Part shown: one piece after another, positions 1 to 12,500 of the stretch
Layout: every line of letters begins with the position of its first letter
Position numbering within the stretch: position 1 is the stretch's first letter
Source of the DNA: Liolophura sinensis
Taxonomy: Eukaryota; Mollusca; Polyplacophora; Chitonida; Chitonidae
Length of the DNA: 64,000 bases
Reading direction: 5' to 3'
Assembly (NCBI RefSeq): GCF_032854445.1
Contig: NC_088295.1
Coordinates: 18,401,385 to 18,465,384, forward strand
Translations under genes and position numbers: made by a program
The notes under the pieces: model-generated
The model's input: only the letters and a program-made list of their open reading frames with translations
What the model was told of the DNA's origin: nothing
Database searches by the model: none

Positions 1-64
1 GTTTTCAGCAACACACTGTGGTATACAAAGCAGCATAAGGAAATGGATAGGGTGGTGTTAAATG

Positions 65-118
65 ATTTATTTATTTATTTGATTGTTGTTGTATGCCGTA
101 CTCAAGAAGGTTGTTAAA
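65..118 (-). repeat. SINE-I tail fragment
   Basis: Short copy of the 3' end of the first SINE family: T-rich TTTATTTATTTATTTGATTG followed by a variant of the GCCGTACTCAAGAA box. Confidence 0.5.
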
Positions 119-307
119 TGGACAATGAACATATCTCTATATGATAAAATTATGACTATAAAAGTGTTGAAAGGTTCACTCTCTTTTTTGCACAAGGATG
201 GATGAAAAGCTAATAAGATAACCAGATTTTCCTTGTAACGCCATAGACAGGGCGTTGTCAGTCAAAACCATTCAACGACGATCAGTTTTTATCAGTAATG
301 GAACACG

Positions 308-425
308 TGTATTTATTCAGTTATTTACCCCATTGCTGTTTAGCGCCAAGGAATAATTACTTCACATTTATGGGGAGAGGAAACAGGACTGCCAGGGATA
401 AACCAGCGACACGTAACTGCCATAT
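308..425 (-). repeat. Degenerate SINE-I fragment
   Basis: Old copy recognised by TTTAGCGCCAAGGAATAATT in place of TTTACGCCGTACTCAAGAATATTT, then GGGGAGAGGAAAC. Weak match. Confidence 0.35.
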
Positions 426-458
426 ATATATATATAACTGTATATATATATATATATG
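421..458. repeat. (TA)n microsatellite
   Basis: Two TA runs separated by CTG. Confidence 0.9.
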
Positions 459-715
459 AACTACGCCTTCTGCCAAAAACTGGACAACGAAACACTATGT
501 TTGCACCATGCAATCTTGCTGAAAACATAAACGGAGAATTCAGTGCTTCTCCCGAGCACATTTTTTTATTCTTGTCTGTCTAAGTCCCTACACATATCGA
601 CGTCAGGGCCCACACGTCGTCAGATTTACAAAACTTCATTAAAATCATGAATGACATTTTAGCGTACATACCGACACTATATATTCGTTATTACTAACAT
701 CGAACTGGCGTCCAC

Positions 716-958
716 GCTTAGCGTTCAGCATAAAGGGGATAGTGCAACGACTGGTTGACGCGTATCAGTATAATGGCTCGGGCGGGACGGCTTACTTGCC
801 TTCGGTAAGGCGCCTCAGTGAAGCGGCACTAGATAAAAGGGCGGTGGAAATCTGTCCTACAACAAAGAGGTACATTGCATACACCCTAAGGATTCCTTCG
901 TCGTCATATTACTCAAAATTGTTGAGTACGACGTTAAGCCCCAAGCACTCACTCACTC
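716..958 (+). repeat. SINE-II copy, 5' truncated
   Basis: Body begins at GCGTTCAGCATAAAGGGGAT and ends in ACGACGTTAAGCCCCAAG plus CACTCACTCACT. The tRNA-like head seen in the 4.4-kb and 33.2-kb copies is absent. The open reading frame across it is a by-product of the repeat. Confidence 0.8.
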
Positions 959-3900
959 GAACTGTCGAGATTTTTCTCTCTCTAGACAATTGTGCCGTAC
1001 AGAACCAAAAAAGGAATATTTTTTACATTTATCGGGGATTTTTTAGAGAAAAGAAATCATTGGGTAATACTGATCCGTAATATGGGCTAGTTTATGGGGC
1101 TCCATGCTTGTTTCGGAAGATGAACTTCAAATTTCTGATGTCAAATGTTCATAGGGTGTAGTCGATTGATTACACAGGTCGATGTTGCGCACATACATAT
1201 AAAGTTCAGAAATATTTTATATGCGAAAAAGCCCGTTTAAATAAGAAAGATAAAGTGTCAATCTCAAAGCCGCACAGTTGATAATACGGCAAAGACAGTG
1301 CTGTCAGATCAGTTGGCTGTTTTGTGCCTCAGCTATGAAATGGTTTCTCTAAAAAAACGAATGTCGGGGTCGCGTCGTAACCGCATGGTGAAGACGATTG
1401 CCTTAATTACTAAATGTAGCCACGGACGTGAGCGGAACACCATTCTCGGGCAGGTTCATTTCTAAGGTACCAGCTTCCATGTCAAGTTATATCGGGGCCT
1501 TGATGTTCGCCAGTAACTTGCCAAATGTCAGGGTTTACTCCGTACATTCCAGTTTTCTCATACACTGCTCGCCATCACGTCAATGAAAATTCTCAAGTAT
1601 ACAATTTACATTTTACAATCGAATAAACAAAAGAAACATAAAATGTATCTATTGACATTTTTTTATTGCTCTTTTACATTGTATTCAGTAATATTTCACC
1701 TCTCAAATAGTGATTGCGTTTTTACGTTGGGGAAACCGGGGAAATCGTCAAGTGCAAGTTGTTGGGGTAACCCGATTGACAAGAGGAAGCGTGTCTCGCA
1801 CACAAAGATGATGCACTCATACGGTGGCAGTGAGTTTTATGACCAAACCCATTCTCGCTGTATCACGGGTAACCTCATGGCATCTGTAGAGGATAAATCG
1901 AGTTCATCTCAAATAGATGCAGCACGATTCGACTAGAAGAGTGCTATAGCGAATGGGCCGCTTCATGTGAACAATCCGACTAGCATTCTTAAGTGTGCGA
2001 TCATACAACGTGAATTCTTGTATATAGAAACATGAGGTATACGTTTCAGTCATCTAAAACTTATGCATAAAAAGTAAAATTAGGTTACGTGCAGGTTGTT
2101 TCAGGTCACGGTGACCATACATTATGTGAATACCGCTTCTTAAAACTTGAGTAAAATGGGCTTTACCTTGACCAGCGTTTGACACGTTTATAATAGCTAT
2201 ACAGTCGAGAGCACTATAAACTGTCATGTGACGAGTGCTTGACACAAAGAAAACAAGGCTGTACATATACTGGGGGTATAAATAAGCTAAAATTGCTGAC
2301 AAGTGGCTGTTCAGCAAGGGTTAATATCCTAACAAACATTAATACTTGGGCTTGTATTACTGGATATGCCTATCGTGGTCATATTACCGGGTGCCTATAT
2401 TTATACATTAAAGTTCTTCAGACGTTCATTTGAATCGGCATCTGTACATCATCATATATGACAGTTAGACTTACAGTACGATATACAAACAGCTATTTCC
2501 GATGTACCCGACATAGGCCTACATAAACAGATTAATCCGTTTGAATAGTTTGAATTCTCGCATTCAGTTACGGTAGTACATCTAGGCAATGTTAATTCGC
2601 TTTTTATTTATCTGATTTCTTTATTGACCATATCTTGGAATATTTCATTAATAACCCTCTTTTGTAGAAAAAACATCTCCAAACTAACATCGACAGACTA
2701 TAGCGATACTCAACAAACTCTCCGACACAGTATGCAGATATATAGGCCTAAGTTCCTCTCTCGGAGGTCATGTTGAGGTGTAAATGCTATATACTTAGTG
2801 TATCTCGTGACTTTAATATTCATATCTGCAAATCCGAGTTAACGATAACATTCAATTGTCCCGTTACGTACATATACAAGTCCAGCTGATAACCATTTAA
2901 TAACCAAGCTGACAATCAGCCCTGGATAGAGGCGGACGTGTTTGCGCATCAGCGAGGCTAGTAAAGGGACATCACTCTTACAAGGGCATCGTCCGGCTCT
3001 GGGGTCCGCCCATTCTACCATTCCTTTCTTTTTCGTAATTCTCAACGCAGCAGTATATCATATAAAGTACAGAGCACGGAAACATGGAGGAAACTTTAAA
3101 GGTAGGATACCACAGTAAACCTGTAGCATGACCTATATGTTCAACTCTGCAGCAGAGCTGAGAGATCATGCACGGTCCCTGAGATCTCGATATAGGCTAG
3201 ATGTATATGGTTTTAACGTTTGTGTATGGCGCTGCTTGGTGCCGTGTCTGTTAAACCAGTCAGCTGGTAATATTAATTTCTAGTTGACATTCAGATCTAC
3301 ATTAAACTGCCTTAACGGGTTGACAAGCGCATACATATCACTTGTATGATAAATGACTTGGCCTGATTAATTTAGTTCAGTCACAAAATGTCCCCGTTAG
3401 TAAGGGGAGGTAAATCTTTATAGCGTTAGTTCACCGTGTATACTGGGCCAATATAGTCTGTCTCTGTCCATAGCTTGTTCTCCTCTTGTATAAACAGGAT
3501 TCCCATGGTTTTCCATTTGTCGTACCTCATTGCTTGTCCACTAGATTTGTTTAATTTTTGCAAATCCCATGCACGTTTAATAATTTGGAGAATACGTTTG
3601 GATTAGGCCTGCCAACTACATATAATTCTGGATATAATTTACATCAAGCTGTTGTTGGTTTTACCGCTTAGAACTGAATTCCCCATCCCTCTGTCCTCAT
3701 GCCGATGTGAATTAAAGACTTGGCTCTACCACAGACTCATATGTTATTTTGTCTGCTTCGTTATTTGACTTGCATGGCAATGTACGGAAAAATCTGCGTT
3801 TCGTGAATATAAGACGCTTACAGTTCTCATGAAAAAAAAAAAAAACGTATAGGCCCATTGTTTGTCAGACACTGGATTCCCCAATGTGGCTGGTCATCGT

Positions 3901-4433
3901 GTGAAAATCCAGACATCGTGGTCATCGCTCCGTCTAATTTGAGTTTGCAATGCGTTCCACTAAACATGAAGTGGTCATCTGTATTGTGTGATGTTTCCTG
4001 GCTGGAAATTGGTTCTCTAACGTGGATTGTTTTGCCGCAAGTAGTGATTAATTGAGGCTATCCATTACTGGACAGTTTCTCATCTGCCGCTTTAGTAGCC
4101 TCCCTCTGGTCATGTCGTAGATTGTAAATGACGAGAATTCAGATCTGTGTAAAAACCGATTAAGTACAGGTATTGGTGGACGTACGCCCTAATCAGCTTA
4201 TGGTATCAGACATTTTTCCCTAAGGTCATATGCTTTATCACGCGATTGTCATTTACACCTTGAAAGGTCTTCATAAATAATAAATAGACGCTAAGATTGT
4301 TGTCGCATGTCGATGTAGGTCCTAGCTTGCATACTGACTCGTTTTTTAGGCTTCAAAATGTGAAAAACAAAAACACACAAAAAAGAACTACATTATGGAC
4401 GAAGAGATCAAGGTCAGCAAGCGTATTTTAAGT

Positions 4434-4786
4434 AAGTGAGTGAGTGCTTGGGGTTTAACGTCGTACTCAACAATTTTTCAGTCATATGACGACGAAGGAA
4501 TCATTAGGGTGCATGTACGTGTAATGTGCCCCCTTGTTGCAGGACGGATTTCCACCGCTCTTTTATTTAGTGCTGCTTCACTGAGACGACTTACCGAAGG
4601 CAAGTAAGCCGCCCCGCCCGAGCCATTATACTGATACGGGTCAACCAGTCGTTGCTTTATCCCCTTCATGCTGAACGCCAAGCGAGGAAGTTACAACTTC
4701 CTCTTTTAAAGTCTTAGGTGTGACTCGATCAAGGATTGATCCTGGATCTACCGGTCCCGAAGCGGACGCTCTACCAACTGCGTATT
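4434..4786 (-). repeat. Full-length SINE-II (tRNA-derived)
   Basis: Read on the minus strand it starts with a tRNA-like head, A-box-like AGTTGGTAGAGCGTCCGC, then a B-box-like stretch around GGATCAATCC. The body follows (GCGTTCAGCATGAAGGGGAT), and the tail is GTCGTACTCAACAATTTTTC in reverse, ending CACTCACTCAC. Pol III promoter boxes are recognisable. Confidence 0.8.
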
Positions 4787-5862
4787 TTAAGTGTCTATAC
4801 TTTCTTTGAATATAAATAATGCAAAGTGTTACACAATAACCGAGCATGGGTTGTAGTTTGAGATCGTCACCACATTGTTTAAATTTTGGTGTCGGTACAC
4901 AGTATTTTTGGCCTTGACAGCCTTGAATAATGGTGCTGTGCAGTTCTGAAATCCTCATAGACTTCTTTTCCTCGTTCATTCAGATATAGTTGTCGTGTGA
5001 TTGTTGTCCAAAGCTATATTTGCAGGAGTCAAGATCACTAGACTCGACTTTTTCTTTTCGTTAGAAGCTAATTATTCCATTGGATAAGGTAAATTAAATA
5101 TAATTTGCCTAGTACTTAACATAACGGATACAAACATATCTAAATTGATTTCGTTTATGACGCCCGTACATAGACCAGTGCTGGTTTATAGAGTATTTGG
5201 CCTTTGTTAAGATGTGGACACTCCAGTATTCACCATGCAACCACATACCTGATGGGGACCTCGCCGGCTCTGATGATGAAATTCCCGCTTCGCTACTATT
5301 GTCTCGCCCTATACCAATGATCGAGGTCGTGTGTTCGAATGCAATCCTCGTTGTTTCAATTAAACATTGCTTTAATCAGTTTTTAATTTTTCTCCCATCA
5401 ATTTCGATACGATCAAATAAGTTTTGAATCATCAACAACAAAGTTTGTTTCTCAGTATTGAAAGAGAATCTCCATGATCCCCATTTATAAATAATGTCAA
5501 AGAAGAAATCGGAAAACAGAATCCTTCTGTATCTTGCTGAAAATTACTACAAAAATGATTTATCTATCATCTATATATATTATCTATTTTATATGGTTTA
5601 ATGAGGCCATTACTCTAACTGCGAAGCCCCTGTATGTCATAAGAAAATATTGATTCATGACGAGTTTACTCTCTGATGGCAAAATGATGTTAAGCAGTCA
5701 CTGTGTTAAAAGTTTACGCATATCCGAATGTTTTTTAGCTTACCGATAAGTTTATTTTCGGTCCGGGTAAAGGGACTGGTTATTCAAAAATGTATTAAAA
5801 GTTAAGTCGGGCTTAAATCTTAACACCAGTCTTGCTACGTCATATACTACAAAACTAATGCT

Positions 5863-5982
5863 TGTGGGTTTCCGCCATGCTCTGCCCGGTTTCCCTCCAC
5901 CATAATGCTGGCAGCCGTCGTATCAGTGAAATATTCTTGAGTAGGGCGTAAAACACCAATCAAATAAATAAATAAATACAAA
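5863..5982 (+). repeat. SINE-I fragment, 3' half
   Basis: Has CCACCATAATGCTGGCAGCC, then CTTGAGTAGGGCGTAAAACA and an AATAAATAAATAAA tail. Confidence 0.75.
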
Positions 5983-6580
5983 ACTAATGGCGGTTTGGTC
6001 CAGACTAAAGTCAGTACTGGGCTTAAACTGCTAATACACTTTTGAACAACTGGGCCCAGAAAACTAAATAGCTCTTCTCTTTAACTTTCCTCGAGCATAT
6101 GAACACCCCAAGTATGTATAGCACGCCACGTTTTGCCAAGCACTCAGATCTATCAGTAGCCCGCATAAGGTCATATTGCCAGCGTCCAGTCAATAATTTT
6201 GATCAGTTCTGCCTTGTTTCAAAAAACAAGAAAAAGTTCTTTGTGCTTCTTACATCCGAATATCAATAACGCGTTTCAGTTTTGCTCTCTGGATTTCTCC
6301 TTTATGTCTGAGTAAGGATATAAAAATATGAGGCTGATTCTTGGTTGGGGATTGAACACGACCTCACGTGATCATATCTCCTACATATGTGTACACTGGC
6401 AGACCGATGGTGTCCGAAGGTTACAACCGCGGTCAGCCTGACCTGTAACATTTTCAACATATACTGTATGCTAACCAATATTATTATAAGTCTTTTTCGT
6501 ATCCATGCAGAACTAACCCGTTATTCAACAGGACATGTTAACATCTCATTATTATCTTTCTTTCTCTTCCTATATTTCAG

Positions 6581-9500
6581 AGTGTGTTAGAGTTCGAGGT
6601 GAAGGGAGTGTTGGCGGCTCCCGTAACGCCTATGACGGAGAACTGGTAAAATATATTTCCTTTGGCGGTCAATCATCATTGATATGATTTCGCTACTTTA
6701 TAGCCACACTCTTTGAACTCAAATTACACTTGCATTATCAGTATGTAAGTCACCAGACTAATACAAATGAATCAGCATCATGTACAAAGAGCATCGTAAA
6801 CTGAAAGCCTGTTGTTCTGGTGGAAGTATGCATACTTGCACACATATGCATATAGGTATTTGGATGTACATATATACACGTACTTGAGGCCTATAGTGGT
6901 TAGTCTGCTAGCGCAGCACCATGTCAATCTTAATCTGGCTTCCTCTTTGGTCGTACGTGGGAAGGTCTGCCAGCAAGTTGCGCATGACCGTGGGTTTCTT
7001 CCAGGCTCGGCCAGTTTTCCTTCAACCATAACGTTGGCCACCCTCGTATAATTGAAATATTCTTGTGTACGGCGTAAAACACCAATCAAATAAATTAGAA
7101 AATAAACATACATGTACTCACGTACTGCACGATGCTACGATGCATCGATAGTATACAAGGGAACATGCAATAATATATAAATAGCATATTTGCCATTGTA
7201 CAACCACATCGTAATGTCACGTCGCACTGCCATGTGGCAGTGAGTTAAGAATAACTACCTTGTACTATCCGTTGTACAATGGTTGGTTTCCTCCTACCAT
7301 AATGCTGGCCGCTGTCGTAAAAGTGACATATTCTTGAGTATGGCACAAGACACCAATCAAATAAATAAATCAAATATATGTCTAAATGTTATTTACAGGG
7401 AAATCAATTTGGATGCTGTAAAGGTATTAGCAGAGAAGATTGCTGATGATGGTATGACGGGAGTGTTCAGTGAGTATATTATTAGGAGAGTCAATATGCA
7501 TGTATGTATGCTTTGAGGTTTGCGTGGCACTTAACAATTTTTCGAATTGTCATTTTTATGTGTGTACATATACTGTGTCTTCTTGTGGCATGCCAAAGAC
7601 ACCAGACATTATTTCCCACCTGTTCACATTAAGTGAACTGAAGTTAATTTGTTAACAAACCGGCAGCTTAAAACCGGGCAAACTACACCATATTAGACGG
7701 CGATCGGGTTGTTCGTAAATTGACACGGCGACTGTTGACCTTTCCCAGCTGGCGCAGATTGTTGGATAACGACATTTGATAGTAGTGTCATCTACCTCGT
7801 ATGATATTGATCTTATCAGAAATGCATTTATAGGCAACACCTGTTGCGGCCGTATTGGTATATATTCTGGGCACATCATGACTGTTCAGACCATAAATCA
7901 CCCAGAATATGCTTGGTTTTTTTGGTCTACATGACTATATTATAGATTCATTTTCACAAAAAAACCCGTCCACATAAAGCACGAATAACAGTATACATTT
8001 ATACAATGAAACAACAGAAATGAAGACATGTGGAAAAAACTGTATGTTATGATTAGTCATCAGTGTGCGGTTTTCAAAATCTCGGTCATGGCAACCATGA
8101 CCCGTTACAGAATCACAGGTGCCATTGGGAGAGTGGGCTCACGACATGACCGTCCCCGACGAGAGTCCAAACGTGTGTCGGAGGCTTGAGGTTTAGGATT
8201 TGTAACCGTTATACATGATCAGACATGAACGTGAAATAGGAAGCTTAATCTTAACGTGAAACATCACGATTAATCCAGACCTGAACGAACACTCATGTGC
8301 CAATTGTGTACTATAATGAACTATCTAGGATAGCAACAAGACAAATTTTGAAAACAATGTTCAATCAAAACCACCAAAGAACTAAGAAAATATATAAAGT
8401 CTGAAATTAAAATGTGTTCATGTGTAGAGAAACAGTATACAGCCTCAAAGACTGCAGGCTCTAATAGCCAAATGTCAACCTTCAAAATCGTCCATCACGC
8501 GCAAGTGCACAAGCTTTCTCTAAACATGCTTCTTCGCTGCGCTTTAATTGTGACTGGTTATTCATATATCCAACGTGGTGATTTTGTTTCAACACGATAC
8601 GTATACATTCCCTGTAGTCCAGGATTTTAAAATCGTCATTATAGAGACGATCATACGTGATGGTTACATACATGAAAGTAGAAGTAGCCCGCAGTTTTCA
8701 GTGATGTCGTAAATGATTTTATACGATTGTTGTTTTGCGTATTTTGCTACGGAGCATGAATTTTTCCAGTCTTTTTGTGACCAGATTGCCAACTATAGTC
8801 TATTTCTTATAGAGAGTCGCCTATATTCAGCTGTCTGTAAAATCAGACTCGCTACCAAAATAGCCTTTGGTCAGTGACACGTAACAACATAGGCTCTACA
8901 CATTGTAGTGCGAAGTTCTTATTATTGCAAGGAAAATGAAGTCAGGACTCTTTTTCTAATTCATAATGTTTGAAATTGTTTACACGTTTAGTACAATGTA
9001 ACATTAATAAAGAAATTTAATATTATCTGTAGTAGTATGTCATCTCATGGCAGTATGGTTTTAAACCTGGATGTTAGGAAATTTTGTTATTAAAAAAAAA
9101 CAATGTAGTCTATTCGCGGAGAGTGTAGTGTATAGGCTGTCGGCGTGGATTTTGTTCTAAACGCATGCTGGTGCAGCTTTTGTAAAACGAATTGCTCTCA
9201 ACGCCCATTCCCCAGCATGCCAATAATTATGACGTCATCCGAGGCAATGAGTTCTTGGCGTCGAAACTGAGCTTATGCAGTTTAACATTATGAATTAGAA
9301 AACCTGTTCTGGTTTGATTTTCTTTGCTATAATATGGTTTTCCAACATATCCATGTGTACAGCTTGTGTTGTTACGTAACTCTGACTAAAAGTAATTTTG
9401 GTAGTGAGTATGATTGATTTTACAGACAGTTGAATATAGGCGACTCTCTAAAAGTAATAGAGTGTAGGACACTTTAACTCTCAATGTTATAGCTTGTCAT

Positions 9501-12500
9501 ACTGAATGTGCGCTTTAACGAGGATTCTGCTTGTCGACTAAGAGTCCACGAGGCTTGGTCCGTTTGAATTGTTTTTCTGTTCTTTTTTATTAAATGTCAT
9601 TGCACACAAGATGCGAGTAATTCTAGGCTAGTGCGTCTACTAAATTGTAATTAACATCATTGCATTTTGTTAACATAATTCTGCCTCAGCCATGCTGCTA
9701 TAGGGGTGTTTAAGTTCCTATTATTTAAGCAATTGCATGACAATGCCGTGGATGCTCTGGTTTTACTCTCCATGCAAGTGTTTATATTGTATGTCCACAC
9801 AAACGAGGATTCTGCGGGTGGACTAAGAATCCCCGAGGCCTGGTCCTCTTTCATTGTTTTAATGTGATTGTATGTTAAATGTGATGACCACACAACCTTT
9901 GAATAATTCTAAACCATTAACAGCTAATAGATTGCCATTACCATCACCGCATGTTTTGCACCTAATTCTGCTTAAGTCATTATGATAGGGGACGTATAAG
10001 TTTCTACATGTACTGATTAATTAAGCATTTAGGTTACCAGCTTGATTAAAACCGGGTTTTCTAGGTTACGTGGAACCATTTTTCAAGTATCACACTGTCG
10101 CCACTTGCTCTAATGTTTATGTGAGCATATTTTTTTTAAACATTCTTATAATCTGTTTAAACAGTTAGCGGTACGCTGGGTGAAGGTATCGCTATGACGT
10201 TAGAAGAAAGAAAGCGTGTTACTGAAGCTTGGGTTGCTGCAGCTAAAGGGAGGTAACTATAGTTTCATTTCCTCAATCACTCAAAAGCTGTGGGGCTTAG
10301 TCTTGCTTAATCCGGCGTCGGTTTGTGCTTTTCGACACGATCATTATAACTGTGATCCAACTACAGCGTATTCTAGGTGTAATTGGTTGATTCTTTCATT
10401 TTCATTTGTTGCCAAAGACGAAATTCAGCGTTCGAAACTTCATTCTTATAATTTTGCCAATGAGACGACCGTATAACTTTTGACCCAGTCGTCTCCAAAC
10501 GACTATTTTGTCAAGAATTACTTTTGTGATGTGGCCATAACGTGTGAGTGGTAACCCATTAGGGTTGGTTTCGTTTGATTTCCTGACTGTGATGTAATGC
10601 TAATGTTTGAGATATTACAGTTCTTGTCGTTTGTCCGTGACTTGTCCCTACCTCTTCAGTTATTACTCTTCAAGGTACTTTTCTTGATGTCCATATGCAC
10701 TGTGACATGAGCGTAACTCTTCAGTATACTCTTGAGGATAGACTTCTCTACCTATAGATTTTGACAACGCGACAAAAGCGCTAAGTTAAAGTTTTAACAT
10801 ATCCTGCAGACTTCAGTACGTGGTGGCTCACATCGGAGCTGGGAACATGCACGACAGTATTGAGTTGGTGAGTAAATTGTTACAGCGGAGCTTTCATGAC
10901 GATGTCGATCCCCATGCTAATATGATCGTTTGAATTAATGAATAAAACAATCACATGGCTTGTCAGCTGACAAAGTCAGTTTAGTTAATATTAGTATAGT
11001 GACCTTGAATCTCTTTAAAATGGAAGCTGTGTTGTTGAGGTAAAGGCATAATCGGAATTATAGGTCGTAAAAAGTCCGTCAAAATTGTAATGTAAAAGTT
11101 GTATACGACCATATGTGAGAAATGTAATGTAAAAGTTACACACGACAGAATGTGAGAAACGTAATGTAAAAGTTACACACGACAGAATGTGAGAAACGTA
11201 ATGTAAAAGTTACACACGACCGAATGTGGGAAATGTAATGTAAAAGTTACACACGACCGAATGTGGGAAATGTAATGTAAAAGTTACACACGACCGAATG
11301 TGGGAAATGTAATGTAAAAGTTACACACGACCGAATGTGGGAAATGTAATGTAAAAGTTACACACGACCGAATGTGAGAAACGTAATGTAAAAGTTACAC
11401 ACGACCGAATGTGGGAAATGTAATGTAAAAGTTACACACGACCGAATGTGGGAAATGTAATGTAAAAGTTACACACGACCGAATGTGGGAAATGTAATGT
11501 AAAAGTTACACACGACCGAATGTGGGAAATGTAATGTAAAAGTTACACACGACCGAATGTGAGAAACGTAATGTAAAAGTTACACACGACCGAATGTGAG
11601 AAATGTAATGTAAAAGTTACACACGACCGAATGTGGGAAATGTAATGTAAAAGTTACACACGACCGAATGTGGGAAATGTAATGTAAAAGTTACACACGA
11701 CCGAATGTGAGAAATGTAATGTAAAAGTAGTTGTTTCGTATATATGATACGTCTCTGAAAAACGTAATGTAAAATGAATGCATGCTGTAAGAGATGTATA
11801 ATGTTAAAGATATATCCGTTGTTTGGAAAGTAAACAGTGTATAAAGCCGATCAAGTGAAAATTGGAGTTATTGTTTTAGGCGAAACACGCGGAGAAGGCC
11901 GGTGTCTGTGCTATATCATGTGTGTGTCCTACATACTTCAAGGCTACTTCAGTTGGTGAGTGTAGGTGGAACATGTATCTCGTCTATATCTTGTACAGAA
12001 CAAATTATATCTTGGATAGACAAATAATTCTGGGTTAAACCAGAAGTTACAGTAACAGGATGGCCAGCGAAAATTGTAAATCAAGAAGTAGTGAGAAAAC
12101 TTCATTTATCATTCACATAGTTATCATGCTTTGAAAAACATCTTCGTGAACATTTACGGAATTTCCAGATAATTACAAGTGTATTTTGGAATCTACTGCT
12201 TTTCACATTTTTTTTTTTCGGCAGAGGGGCTGATACTTTACATGAAACACGTGGCGGCGGCCGTGCCCACTTTACCATTTTACCTGTATGAGATTAACCA
12301 AGTTACTGGAAACGTGGGTAAGTGTAACACCCTAACGTGGGTAAGTATAACACCCAAACGTGGGTAGGTATAACGCCCAAATGTGGGTAAGTGTAAGACC
12401 CAAACGTAGGTAAATGTAACATCCAAACATGGGTAAGTGAAACGCCCAAACGTGGATTAGTGTAACGCTAAAACGTGAGTAAACGTAACGTCCAAACGTG

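Larger units (their letters stand above)
1..6580. other. Region upstream of NPL
   Basis: Apart from the SINE pieces listed and short A and TA runs, I see no recognisable coding exon. The missing first NPL exon and its promoter should lie here or further left; no candidate stands out. Short open frames at 1583-1936 and elsewhere look random. Confidence 0.6.

Noticed and set aside
1583-1936. 117-codon plus-strand open frame as the missing NPL first exon
   Set aside because: Its sequence has no similarity to any NPL N-terminus, and it would add far more residues than the family has.
4700-4786. Possible tRNA gene on the minus strand
   Set aside because: A- and B-box-like stretches are present but are continuous with the SINE-II body, and no full cloverleaf could be drawn.
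11090-11730. Regular direct repeats resembling a CRISPR array
   Set aside because: Units are back to back without unique spacers, in an animal intron; this is a minisatellite.
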